A DNA stretch of 64,000 nt from Taudactylus pleione (lineage: Eukaryota; Chordata; Amphibia; Anura; Myobatrachidae): positions 62,001-126,000 of the forward strand of contig JAUIMM010000574.1 in assembly GCA_031769625.1 (NCBI GenBank), written 5' to 3'. The notes under the pieces are model-generated. The model saw nothing but the letters and a program-made list of their open reading frames with translations, did no database searches and was not told the origin of the DNA. Shown here piece after piece: positions 11,914-23,859 of this stretch. Each line of letters opens with the position of its first letter. Position 1 is the first letter of the stretch. Position numbers and translations under genes: made by a program.

Positions 11914-12773
11914 GTTTATCGGAGACTGTGCTGAGTAATGTGATATGTGACACCTGTATATCTGTGTGCTCCTGAGTCTGTATATGGGAGACTGCGCTGA
12001 GTAATGTGATATGTGACACTTGTATATCTGTGTGCTCCTGAGTCTGTATATGGGAGACTGCACTGAATAATGTGATATGTGACACCTGTATATCTGTGTG
12101 CTCCTGAGTCTGTATATGGGAGACTGTGCTGTGTAATGTGATATGTGACACCTGTATATCTGTGTGCTCCTGAGTCTGTATATGGGAGACTGCGCTGAGT
12201 AATGTGATATGTGACACCTGTATATCTGTGTGCTCCTGAGTCTGTATATGGGAGACTGCGCTGAATAATGTGATATGTGACACCTGTATATCTGTGTGCT
12301 CCTGAGTCTGTATATGGGAGACTGCGCTGAGTAATGTGATATGTGACACCTGTATATCTGTGTGCTCCTGAGTCTGTATATGGGAGACTGCGCCGAGTAA
12401 TGTGATATGTGACACCTGTATATCTGTGTGCTCCTGAGTCTGTATATGGGAGACTGCGCTGAGTAATGTGATATGTGACACCTGTATATCTGTGTGCTCC
12501 TGAGTCTGTATATTGGAGACTGCGCTGAGTAATGTGATATGTGACACCTGTATATCTGTGTGCTCCTGAGTCTGTATATGGGAGACTGCGCTGAGTAATG
12601 TGATATGTGACACCTGTATATCTGTGTGCTCCTGAATCTGTATATGGGAGACTGCGCTGAATAATGTGATATGTGACACCTGTATACCTGGGTGCTCCTG
12701 AGTCTGTATATGGGAGACTTCACTGCGTAATGTGATTTTTGACACCTGTATATCTGTGTGCTCCTGAGTCTGT
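11914..12773 (+). repeat. 13-monomer HOR unit (860 bp)
   Basis: From GTTTATCGG to GTTTATGGG is 860 bp, 13 x 66 + 2. The interval recurs at 28,138-28,997 and 40,443-41,302; a 926-bp version with one more monomer lies at 34,877-35,802. Confidence 0.85.
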
Positions 12774-12827
12774 GTTTATGGGAGACTGAGCTGAGTAATG
12801 TGATATGTGACACCTGTATATCTGTGT
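12760..12827 (+). repeat. 68-bp length-variant monomer (+2, GTTTAT landmark)
   Basis: Normal CTGTATATGGGAG is replaced by CTGTGTTTATGGGAG, adding 2 bp. Two subtypes recur. GTTTATGGGAGACTGAG occurs at 1319, 12774, 14016, 16625, 19825, 21066, 28998, 35803, 37045, 41303, 42545, 45493, 47672, 51009, 53254, 55099 and 58239; a close variant with GACTGAACTGAG lies at 26696. GTTTATCGGAGACTGTG occurs at 6356, 9817, 10722, 11252, 11914, 15442, 18176, 18706, 19163, 21912, 22508, 24594, 25190, 27542, 28138, 34281, 34877, 38530, 39060, 39913, 40443, 43391, 43987, 46082, 46744, 47142, 48973, 49569, 51598, 52260, 52658, 54503 and 57643, with another near 33,376. A third form, GTTTATGGGAGACTGTG, occurs in the heterogeneous parts. 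Confidence 0.9.
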
Positions 12828-14015
12828 GCTCCTGAGTCTGTATATGGGAGACTGCGCTGAGTAATGTGATATGTGACACCAGTATATCTGTGTGCTCCTG
12901 AGTCTGTATATGGGAGACTGCACTGAATAATGTGATATGTGACACCTGTATATCTGTGTGCTCCTGAGTCTGTATATGGGAGACTGTGCTGTGTAATGTG
13001 ATATGTGACACCTGTATATCTGTGTGCTCCTGAGTCTGTATATGGGAGACTGCGCTGAGTAATGTGATATGTGACACCTGTATATCTGTGTGCTCCTGAG
13101 TCTGTATATGGGAGACTGCACTGAGTGATGTGACACCTGTATATCTGTGTGCTCCTGAGTCTATATATGGGAGATTGTGCTGAGTGATGTGATATGTGAC
13201 ACCTGTATATCTGTGTGCTCCTGAGTCTGTATATGGGAGACTGCGCTGAGTAATGTGATTTGTGACACCTGTATATCTGTGTGCTCCAGAGTCTGTATAT
13301 GGGAGACTGCTCTGAGTTATGTGATATGTGACTCCTGTATATCTGTGTGCTCCTGAGTCTGTATATGGGAGACTGCGCTGAGTAATGTGATATGTGACAC
13401 CTGTATATCTGTGTGCTCCTGAGTCTGTAAATGGGAGACTGCGCTGAGTAATGTGACACCTGTATATCTGTGTGCTCCTGAGTCTGTATATGGGAGACTG
13501 CGCTGAATATTGTGATATGTGACACCTGTATATCTGTGTGCTCCTGAGTCTGTATATGAGAGACTTCACTGAGTAATGTGATATTTGACACCAGTATATC
13601 TGTGTGCTCTTGAGTCTGTATATGGGAGACTGCGCTGAATAATGTGATATGTGACACCTGTATATCTGTGTGCTCCTGAGTCTGTATATGGGAGACTGCG
13701 CTGAGTAATGTGATATGTGACACCTGTATATCTGTGTGCTTCTGAGTCTGTATATGGGAGACTGCGCTGAGTAATGTGATATGTGACACCTGTATCTCTG
13801 TGTGCTCCTGAGTCTGTATATGGGAGACTGCGCTGAGTAATGTGATATGTGACACCTGTATATCTGTGTGCTCCTGAATCTGTATATGGGAGACTGCGCT
13901 GAATAATGTGATATGTGACACCTGTATATCTGGGTGCTCCTGAGTCTGTATATGGGAGACTTCACTGCGTAATGTGATATTTGACACCTGTATATCTGTG
14001 TGCTCCTGAGTCTGT
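12774..14015 (+). repeat. 19-monomer HOR unit (1242 bp), Block A first pair
   Basis: The GTTTATGGGAGACTGAG landmark repeats after exactly 1242 bp. That equals 19 x 66 + 2 - 7 - 7: one 68-bp monomer and two 59-bp monomers (deletions near 13,131 and 13,454). Matching runs from about 12.44 to 14.79 kb, about 1.9 copies. The unit order includes CACCAGTAT, GCACTGAATAATG, GTGCTGTGTAATG, TCTATATATGGGAGATTG, GTGATTTGTGAC, CCAGAGTCTG, GCTCTGAGTTATG and TAAATGGG. Confidence 0.9.
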
Positions 14016-15800
14016 GTTTATGGGAGACTGAGCTGAGTAATGTGATATGTGACACCTGTATATCTGTGTGCTCCTGAGTCTGTATATGGGAGACTGCGCT
14101 GAGTAATGTGATATGTGACACCAGTATATCTGTGTGCTCCTGAGTCTGTATATGGGAGACTGCACTGAATAATGTGATATGTGACACCTGTATATCTGTG
14201 TGCTCCTGAGTCTGTATATGGGAGACTGTGCTGTGTAATGTGATATGTGACACCTGTATATCTGTGTGCTCCTGAGTCTGTATATGGGAGACTGCGCTGA
14301 GTAATGTGATATGTGACACCTGTATATCTGTGTGCTCCTGAGTCTGTATATGGGAGACTGCACTGATTGATGTGACACCTGTATATCTGTGTGCTCCTGA
14401 GTCTATATATGGGAGATTGTGCTGAGTGATGTGATATGTGACACCTGTATATCTGTGTGCTCCTGAGTCTGTATATGGGAGACTGCGCTGAGTAATGTGA
14501 TTTGTGACACCTGTATATCTGTGTGCTCCAGAGTCTGTATATGGGAGACTGCTCTGAGTTATGTGATATGTGACTCCTGTATATCTGTGTGCTCCTGAGT
14601 CTGTATATGGGAGACTGCGCTGAGTAATGTGATATGTGACACCTGTATATCTGTGTGCTCCTGAGTCTGTAAATGGGAGACTGCGCTGAGTAATGTTACA
14701 CCTGTATATCTGTGTGCTCCTGAGTCTGTATATGGGAGACTGCGCTGAATAATGTGATATGTGACACCTGTATATCTGTGTGCTCCTGAGTCTGTATATG
14801 GGAGACTGTGCTGTGTAATGTGATATGTGACACCTGTATATCTGTGTGCTTCTGAGTCTGTATATGGGAGACTGCTCTGAGTTAAGTTATATGTGTCTCC
14901 TGTATATCTGTGTGCTCCTGAGTCTGTATATGGGAGACTGCGCTGAGTAATGTGATATGTGACACCTGTATATCTGTGTGCTCCTGAGTCTGTAAATGGG
15001 AGACTGCGCTGAGTAATGTGACACCTGTATATCTGTGTGCTCCTGAGTCTGTATATGGGAGACTGCGCTGAGTAATGTAATATGTGACACCTGTATATCT
15101 GTGTGCTCCTGAGTCTGTATATGGGAGACTGCGCTGAGTAATGTGATATGTGACACCTGTATATCTGTGTGCTCCTGAGTCTGTATATGGGAGACTGTGC
15201 TGAGTAATGTGATATGTGACACCTGTATATCTGTATGCTCCTGAGTCTGTAAATGGGAGACTGCGCTGAGTAATGTGACACCTGTATATCTGTGTGCTCC
15301 TGAGTCTGTATATGGGAGACTGCGCTGAATAATGTGATATGTGACACCTGTATATCTGTTTGCTCCTGAGTCTGTATATGAGAGACTTCACTGAGTAATG
15401 TGATATTTGACACCAGTATATCTGTGTGCTCTTGAGTCTGTGTTTATCGGAGACTGTGCTGAGTAATGTGATATGTGACACCTGTATATCTGTGTGCTCC
15501 TGAGTCTGTATATGGGAGACTGCGCTGAGTAATGTGATATGTGACACCTGTATATCTGTGTGCTCCAGAGTCTGTATATGGGAGACTGCGCTGAGTAATG
15601 TGATATGTGACACCTGTATATCTGTGTGCTCAAGAGTCTGTATATTGGAGACAGCACTGAATAATGTGATATGTGACACCTGTATATCTGTGTGCTCCTG
15701 AGTCTGTATATGGGAGACTGCGCTGAGTAATGTGATTTGTGACACCTGTATATCTGTGTGCTCCAGAGTCTGTATATGGGAGACTGCTCTGAGTTATGTG
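13195..15800 (+). repeat. 2.6-2.7-kb tandem duplication, copy 1 (Block A only)
   Basis: Landmarks repeat 2609 bp downstream (14,016 / 16,625; TAAATGGG with GTTACACC, 14,671 / 17,280), then 2675 (GTTAAGTTAT, 14,881 / 17,556), then 2734 (GTTTATCGG, 15,442 / 18,176). The steps of 66 and 59 are single monomers. Block B has only one counterpart (37,045; 37,700; 38,530). Confidence 0.85.
13415..13473 (+). repeat. 59-bp length-variant monomer (-7)
   Basis: Normal AATGTGATATGTGACACC is shortened to AATGTGACACC. The lost 7 bp are one period of the ATGTGA-T-ATGTGA direct repeat, so slippage explains the deletion. It often occurs with TAAATGGG in the same monomer (as here) or after CTGCACTGAGTGATG (for example near 13,131). 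These -7 monomers are inherited at fixed places in the HORs. Confidence 0.9.
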
Positions 15801-15997
15801 ATATGTGACTCCTGTATATCTGTGTGCTCCTGGGTCTGTATATGGGAGACTGCGCTGAGTAATGTGATTTGTGACACCTGTATATCTGTGTGCTCCAGAG
15901 TCTGTATATGGGAGACTGCTCTGAGTTATGTGATATGTGACTCCTGTATATCTGTGTGCTCCTGAGTCTGTATATGGGAGACTGCGCTGAGTAATGT
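15734..15997 (+). repeat. Local dimer duplication (2 x 132 bp)
   Basis: The pair GTGATTTGTGAC-CCAGAG and GCTCTGAGTTATG-GTGACTCCTG occurs twice in a row, GATTTG at 15,734 and again at 15,866, exactly 132 bp apart. It sits at the junction of the 2.6-kb duplication. The CCAGAG change and GGGTCTG at about 15,832 remove stops, giving a chance plus-strand open frame at 15,732-15,965. Confidence 0.85.
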
Positions 15998-18470
15998 GAT
16001 ATGTGACACCTGTATATCTGTGTGCTCCTGAGTCTGTAAATGGGAGACTGCGCTGAGTAATGTGACACCTGTATATCTGTGTGCTCCTGAGTCTGTATAT
16101 GGGAGACTGCGCTGAATATTGTGATATGTGACACCTGTATATCTGTGTGCTCCTGAGTCTGTATATGAGAGACTTCACTGAGTAATGTGATATTTGACAC
16201 CAGTATATCTGTGTGCTCTTGAGTCTGTATATGGGAGACTGCGCTGAATAATGTGATATGTGACACCTGTATATCTGTGTACTCCTGAGTCTGTATATGG
16301 GAGACTGCGCTGAGTAATGTGATATGTGACACCTGTATATCTGTGTGCTTCTGAGTCTGTATATGGGAGACTGCGCTGAGTAATGTGATATGTGACACCT
16401 GTATATCTGTGTGCTCCTGAGTCTGTATATGGGAGACTGCGCTGAGTAATGTGATATGTGACACCTGTATATCTGTGTGCTCCTGAATCTGTATATGGGA
16501 GACTGCGCTGAATAATGTGATATGTGACACCTGTATATCTGGGTGCTCCTGAGTCTGTATATGGGAGACTTCACTGCGTAATGTGATATTTGACACCTGT
16601 ATATCTGTGTGCTCCTGAGTCTGTGTTTATGGGAGACTGAGCTGAGTAATGTGATATGTGACACCTGTATATCTGTGTGCTCCTGAGTCTGTATATGGGA
16701 GACTGCGCTGAGTAATGTGATATGTGACACCAGTATATCTGTGTGCTCCTGAGTCTGTATATGGGAGACTGCACTGAATAATGTGATATGTGACACCTGT
16801 ATATCTGTGTGCTCCTGAGTCTGTATATGGGAGACTGTGCTGTGTAATGTGATATGTGACACCTGTATATCTGTGTGCTCCTGAGTCTGTATATGGGAGA
16901 CTGCGCTGAGTAATGTGATATGTGACACCTGTATATCTGTGTGCTCCTGAGTCTGTATATGGGAGACTGCACTGATTGATGTGACACCTGTATATCTGTG
17001 TGCTCCTGAGTCTATATATGGGAGATTGTGCTGAGTGATGTGATATGTGACACCTGTATATCTGTGTGCTCCTGAGTCTGTATATGGGAGACTGCGCTGA
17101 GTAATGTGATTTGTGACACCTGTATATCTGTGTGCTCCAGAGTCTGTATATGGGAGACTGCTCTGAGTTATGTGATATGTGACTCCTGTATATCTGTGTG
17201 CTCCTGAGTATGTATATGGGAGACTGCGCTGAGTAATGTGATATGTGACACCTGTATATCTGTGTGCTCCTGAGTCTGTAAATGGGAGACTGCGCTGAGT
17301 AATGTTACACCTGTATATCTGTGTGCTCCTGAGTCTGTATATGGGAGACTGCGCTGAATAATGTGATATGTGACACCTGTATATCTGTGTGCTCCTGAGT
17401 CTGTATATGGGAGACTGTGCTGTGTAATGTGATATGTGACACCTGTATATCTGTGTGCTTCTGAGTCTGTATATGGGAGACTGCGCTGAGTAATGTGATA
17501 TGTGTCACCTGTATATCTGTGTGCTCCTGAGTCTGTATATGGGAGACTGCTCTGAGTTAAGTTATATGTGTCTCCTGTATATCTGTGTGCTCCTGAGTCT
17601 GTATATGGGAGACTGCGCTGAGTAATGTGATATGTGACACCTGTATATCTGTGTGCTCCTGAGTCTGTAAATGGGAGACTGCGCTGAGTAATGTGACACC
17701 TGTATATCTGTGTGCTCCTGAGTCTGTATATGGGAGACTGCACTGAGTAATGTGACACCTGTATATCTGTGTGCTCCTGAGTCTGTATATGGGAGACTGC
17801 GCTGAGTAATGTAATATGTGACACCTGTATATCTGTGTGCTCCTGAGTCTGTATATGGGAGACTGCGCTGAGTAATGTGATATGTGACACCTGTATATCT
17901 GTGTGCTCCTGAGTCTGTATATGGGAGACTGTGCTGAGTAATGTGATATGTGACACCTGTATATCTGTATGCTCCTGAGTCTGTAAATGGGAGACTGCGC
18001 TGAGTAATGTGACACCTGTATATCTGTGTGCTCCTGAGTCTGTATATGGGAGACTGCGCTGAATAATGTGATATGTGACACCTGTATATCTGTTTGCTCC
18101 TGAGTCTGTATATGAGAGACTTCACTGAGTAATGTGATATTTGACACCAGTATATCTGTGTGCTCTTGAGTCTGTGTTTATCGGAGACTGTGCTGAGTAA
18201 TGTGATATGTGACACCTGTATATCTGTGTGCTCCTGAGTCTGTATATGGGAGACTGCGCTGAGTAATGTGATATGTGACACCTGTATATCTGTGTGCTCC
18301 AGAGTCTGTATATGGGAGACTGCGCTGAGTAATGTGATATGTGACACCTGTATATCTGTGTGCTCAAGAGTCTGTATATTGGAGACAGCACTGAATAATG
18401 TGATATGTGACACCTGTATATCTGTGTGCTCCTGAGTCTGTATATGGGAGACTGCGCTGAGTAATGTGAT
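15801..18470 (+). repeat. 2.6-2.7-kb tandem duplication, copy 2 (Block A only)
   Basis: This is the second copy of 13.2-15.8 kb. It has two more monomers than copy 1, one of 66 bp and one of 59 bp, in the part right of GTTACACC. The match ends near 18,470, where GTATGTCTG replaces the GTGATTTGTGAC type. Confidence 0.8.
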
Positions 18471-19824
18471 ATGTGACACCTGTATGTCTGTGTGCTCCTG
18501 AGTCTGTATATGGGAGACTGCACTGAGTAATGTGATATGTGACTCTTGTATATCTGTGTGCTCCTGAGTCTGTATATGGGAGACTGCGCTGAGTAATGTG
18601 ATAGGTGACACCTGTATATCTGTGTGCTCCTGAGTCTGTATATGGGAGACTTCACAGAGTAATGTGATATTTGACACATGTATATCTGTGTGCTCCTGAG
18701 TCTGTGTTTATCGGAGACTGTGCTGAGTAATGTGATATGTGACACCTGTATATCTGTGTGCTCCTGAGTCTGTATATGGGAGACTGCGCTGAGTAATGTG
18801 ATATGTGACACCTGTATATCTGTGTGCTCCTGAGTCTGTATATGGGAGACTGCGCTGAATAATGTGATATGTGACACTTGTATATCTGTGTGCTCCTGAG
18901 TCTGTATATGGGAGACTGCGCTGAGTAATGTGACACCTGTATATCTGTGTGCTCCTGAGTCTGTATATGGGAGACTGCGCCGAGTAATGTGATATGTGAC
19001 ACTTGTATATCTGTGTGCTCCTGAGTCTGTATATGGGAGACTGCGCTGAGTAATGTGATAGGTGACACCTGTATATCTGTGTGCTCCTGAGTCTGTATAT
19101 GGGAGACTTCACTGAGTAATGTGATATTTGACACATGTATATCTGTGTGCTCCTGAGTCTGTGTTTATCGGAGACTGTGCTGAGTAATGTGATATGTGAC
19201 ACCTGTATATCTGTGTGCTCCTGAGTCTGTATATGGGAGACTGCGCTGAGTAATGTGATATGTGACACCTGTATATCTGTGTGCTCCTGAGTCTGTATAT
19301 GGGAGACTGCGCTGAATAATGTGATATGTGACACCTGTATATCTGTGTGCTCCTGAGTCTGTATATGGGAGACTGCGCTGAGTAATGTGATATGTGACAC
19401 CTGTATATCTGTGTGCTCCTGAATCTGTATATGGGAGACTGCGCCGAGTAATGTGATATGTGACACCTGTATATCTGTGTGCTCCTGAGTCTGTATATGG
19501 GAGACTGCGCTGAATAATGTGATATGTGACACCTGTATATCTGTGTGCTCCTGAGTCTGTATATGGGAGACTGCGCTGAGTAATGTGATATGTGACACCT
19601 GTATATCTGTGTGCTCCTGAGTCTGTATATGGGAGACTGCGCTGAGTAATGTGATATGTGACACCTGTATATCTGTGTGCTCCTGAGTCTGTATATGGGA
19701 GACGGCGCTGAATAATGTGATATGTGACACCTGTATATCTGGGTGCTCCTGAGTCTGTATATGGGAGACTTCACTGCGTAATGTGATATTTGACACCTGT
19801 ATATATGTGTGCTCCTGAGTCTGT

Positions 19825-21065
19825 GTTTATGGGAGACTGAGCTGAGTAATGTGATATGTGACACCTGTATATATGTGTGCTCCTGAGTCTGTATATGGGA
19901 GACTGCGCTGAGTAATGTGATATGTGACACCAGTATATCTGTGTGCTCCTGAGTCTGTATATGGGAGACTGCACTGAATAATGTGATATGTGACACCTGT
20001 ATATCTGTGTGCTCCTGAGTCTGTATATGGGAGACTGTGCTGTGTAATGTGATATGTGACACCTGTATATCTGTGTGCTCCTGAGTCTGTATATGGGAGA
20101 CTGCGCTGATTAATGTGATATGTGACACCTGTATATCTGTGTGCTCCTGAGTCTGTATATGGGAGACTGCACTGAGTGATGTGACACCTGTATATCTGTG
20201 TGCTCCTGAGTCTATATATGGGAGATTGTGCTGAGTGATGTGATATGTGACACCTGTATATCTGTGTGCTCCTGAGTCTGTATATGGGAGACTGCGCTGA
20301 GTAATGTGATTTGTGACACCTGTATATCTGTGTGCTCCAGAGTCTGTATATGGGAGACTGCTCTGAGTTATGTGATATGTGACTCCTGTATATCTGTGTG
20401 CTCCTGAGTCTGTATATGGGAGACTGCGCTGAGTAATGTGATATGTGACACCTGTATATCTGTGTGCTCCTGAGTCTGTAAATGGGAGACTGCGCTGAGT
20501 AATGTGACACCTGTATATCTGTGTGCTCCTGAGTCTGTATATGGGAGACTGCGCTGAATAATGTGATATGTGACACCTGTATATCTGTGTGCTCCTGAGT
20601 CTGTATATGAGAGACTTCACTGAGTAATGTGATATTTGACACCAGTATATCTGTGTGCTCTTGAGTCTGTATATGGGAGACTGCGCTGAATAATGTGATA
20701 TGTGACACCTGTATATCTGTGTGCTCCTGAGTCTGTATATGGGAGACTGCACTGAGTAAATGATATGTGACACCTGTATATCTGTGTGCTTCTGAGTCTG
20801 TATATGGGAGACTGCGCTGAGTAATGTGATATGTGACACCTGTATATCTGTGTGCTCCTGAGTCTGTATATGGGAGACTGCGCTGAGTAATGTGATATGT
20901 GACACCTGTATATCTGTGTGCTCCTGAATCTGTATATGGGAGACTGCGCTGAATAATGTGATATGTGACACCTGTATATCTGGGTGCTCCTGAGTCTGTA
21001 TATGGGAGACTTCACTGCGTAATGTGATATTTGACACCTGTATATCTGTGTGCTCCTGAGTCTGT
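19825..21065 (+). repeat. 19-monomer HOR unit (1241 bp), Block A second pair
   Basis: This is the same unit as the 1242-bp HOR, but one base shorter because of GAGTAAATGATATG near 20,757. The next landmark is at 21,066. It corresponds to 41,303-42,544 in Block B (offset 21,478 at the left and 21,479 at the right). Confidence 0.9.
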
Positions 21066-21177
21066 GTTTATGGGAGACTGAGCTGAGTAATGTGATATGT
21101 GACACCTGTATATCTGTGTGCTCCTGAGTCTGTATATGGGAGACTGCGCTGAGTAATGTGATATGTGACACCAGTAT

Positions 21178-23859
21178 ATCTGTGTGCTCCTGAGTCTGTA
21201 TATGGGAGACTGCACTGAATAATGTGATATGTGACACCTGTATATCTGTGTGCTCCTGAGTCTGTATATGGGAGACTGTGCTGTGTAATGTGATATGTGA
21301 CACCTGTATATCTGTGTGCTCCTGAGTCTGTATATGGGAGACTGCGCTGAGTAATGTGATATGTGACACCTGTATATCTGTGTGCTCCTGAGTCTGTATA
21401 TGGGAGACTGCACTGAGTGATGTGACACCTGTATATCTGTGTGCTCCTGAGTCTATATATGGGAGATTGTGCTGAGTGATGTGATATGTGACACCTGTAT
21501 ATCTGTGTGCTCCTGAGTCTGTATATGGGAGACTGCGCTGAGTAATGTGATTTGTGACACCTGTATATCTGTGTGCTCCAGAGTCTGTATATGGGAGACT
21601 GCTCTGAGTTATGTGATATGTGACTCCTGTATATCTGTGTGCTCCTGAGTCTGTATATGGGAGACTGCGCTGAGTAATGTGATATGTGACACCTGTATAT
21701 CTGTGTGCTCCTGAGTCTGTAAATGGGAGACTGCGCTGAGTAATGTGACACCTGTATATCTGTGTGCTCCTGAGTCTGTATATGGGAGACTGCGCTGAAT
21801 AATGTGATATGTGACACCTGTATATCTGTGTGCTCCTGAGTCTGCATATGAGAGACTTCACTGAGTAATGTGATATTTGACACCAGTATATCTGTGTGCT
21901 CTTGAGTCTGTGTTTATCGGAGACTGTGCTGAGTAATGTGATATGTGACACCTGTATATCTGTGTGCTCCTGAGTCTGTATATGGGAGACTGCGCTGAGT
22001 AATGTGATATGTGACTCCTGTATATCTGTGTGCTCCTGAGTCTGTATATGGGAGACTGCGCTGAGTAATGTGATATGTGACACCTGTATATCTGTGTGCT
22101 CCTGAGTCTGTATATGGGAGACTGCGCTGAGTAATGTGATATGTGACACCTGTATATCTGTGTGCTCAAGAGTCTGTATATTGGAGACAGCACTGAATAA
22201 TGTGATATGTGACACCTGTATATCTGTGTGCTCCTGAGTCTGTATATGGGAGACTGCGCTGAGTAATGTGATATGTGACACCTTTATGTCTGTGTGCTCC
22301 TGAGTCTGTATATGGGAGACTGCACTGAGTAATGTGATATGTGACACTTGTATATCTGTGTGCTCCTGAGTCTGTATATGGGAGACTGCGCTGAATAATG
22401 TGATATGTGACACCTGTATATCTGTGTGCTCCTGAGTCTGTATATGGGAGACTTCACTGAGTAATGTGATATTTGACACATGTATATCTGTGTGCTCCTG
22501 AGTCTGTGTTTATCGGAGACTGTGCTGAGTAATGTGATATGTGACACCTGTATATCTGTGTGCTCCTGAGACTGTATATGGGAGACTGCGCTGAGTAATG
22601 TGATATGTGACACTTGTATATCTGTGTGCTCCTGAGTCTGTATATGGGAGACTGCACTGAATAATGTGATATGTGACACCTGTATATCTGTGTGCTCCTG
22701 AGTCTGTATATGGGAGACTGTGCTGTGTAATGTGATATGTGACATCTGTATATCTGTGTGCTCCTGAGTCTGTATATGGGAGACTGCGCTGAGTAATGTG
22801 ATATGTGACACCTGTATATCTGTGTGCTCCTGAGTCTGTATATGGGAGACTGCGCCGAGTAATGTGATATGTGACACCTGTATATCTGTGTGCTCCTGAG
22901 TCTGTATATGGGAGACTGCACTGAATAATGTGATATGTGACACCTGTATATCTGTGTGCTCCTGAGTCTGTATATGGGAGACTGTGCTGTGTAATGTGAT
23001 ATGTGACACCTGTATATCTGTGTGCTCCTGAGTCTGTATATGGGAGACTGCGCTGAGTAATGTGATATGTGACACCTGTATATCTGTGTGCTCCTGAGTC
23101 TGTATATGGGAGACTGCACTGAGTGATGTGACACCTGTATATCTGTGTGCTCCTGAGTCTATATATGGGAGATTGTGCTGAGTGATGTGATATGTGACAC
23201 CTGTATATCTGTGTGCTCCTGAGTCTGTATATGGGAGACTGCGCTGAGTAATGTGATTTGTGACACCTGTATATCTGTGTGCTCCAGAGTCTGTATATGG
23301 GAGACTGCTCTGAGTTATGTGATATGTGACTCCTGTATATCTGTGTGCTCCTGAGTCTGTATATGGGAGACTGCGCTGAGTAATGTTATATGTGACACCT
23401 GTATATCTGTGTGCTCCTGAGTCTGTAAATGGGAGACTGCGCTGAGTAATGTGACACCTGTATATCTGTGTGCTCCTGAGTCTGTATATGGGAGACTGCG
23501 CTGAATAATGTGATATGTGACACCTGTATATCTGTGTGCTCCTGAGTCTGTATATGAGAGACTTCACTGAGTAATGTGATATTTGACACCAGTATATCTG
23601 TGTGCTCTTGAGTCTGTATATGGGAGACTGCGCTGAATAATGTGATATGTGACACCTGTATATCTGTGTGCTCCTGAGTCTGTATATGGGAGACTGCGCT
23701 GAGTAATGTGATATGTGACACCTGTATATCTGTGTGCTCCTGAGTCTGTATATGGGAGACTGCGCTGAGTAATGTGATATGTGACACCTGTATATCTGTG
23801 TGCTCCTGAGTCTGTATATGGGAGACTGCGCTGAGTAATGTGATATGTGACACCTGTAT
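21178..23859 (+). repeat. 2682-bp tandem duplication, copy 1 (Block A only)
   Basis: GTTTATCGG landmarks at 21,912 and 22,508 repeat at 24,594 and 25,190, exactly 2682 bp on. The rare GAGACTGTATATGGG near 22,568 repeats near 25,250. By eye I noted about six single-base differences (for example TCTGCATATG near 21,843, GACATCTG near 22,743, GTTATATG near 23,386). Block B has a single copy. Confidence 0.9.
21912..22507 (+). repeat. 9-monomer HOR unit (596 bp)
   Basis: From GTTTATCGG to GTTTATCGG is 596 bp, 9 x 66 + 2. Includes the CTCAAGAGTCTGTATATTGG monomer with GGAGACAGCACTGAATAATG. The interval recurs at 24,594, 27,542, 34,281, 43,391 and 48,973 (start positions). Confidence 0.9.

Noticed and set aside
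15732..15965. Plus-strand open frame of 77 codons
   Set aside because: It is open only because CCAGAG, GGGTCTG and GATTTG variants remove the usual stops in a doubled dimer. It is repeat sequence in content.
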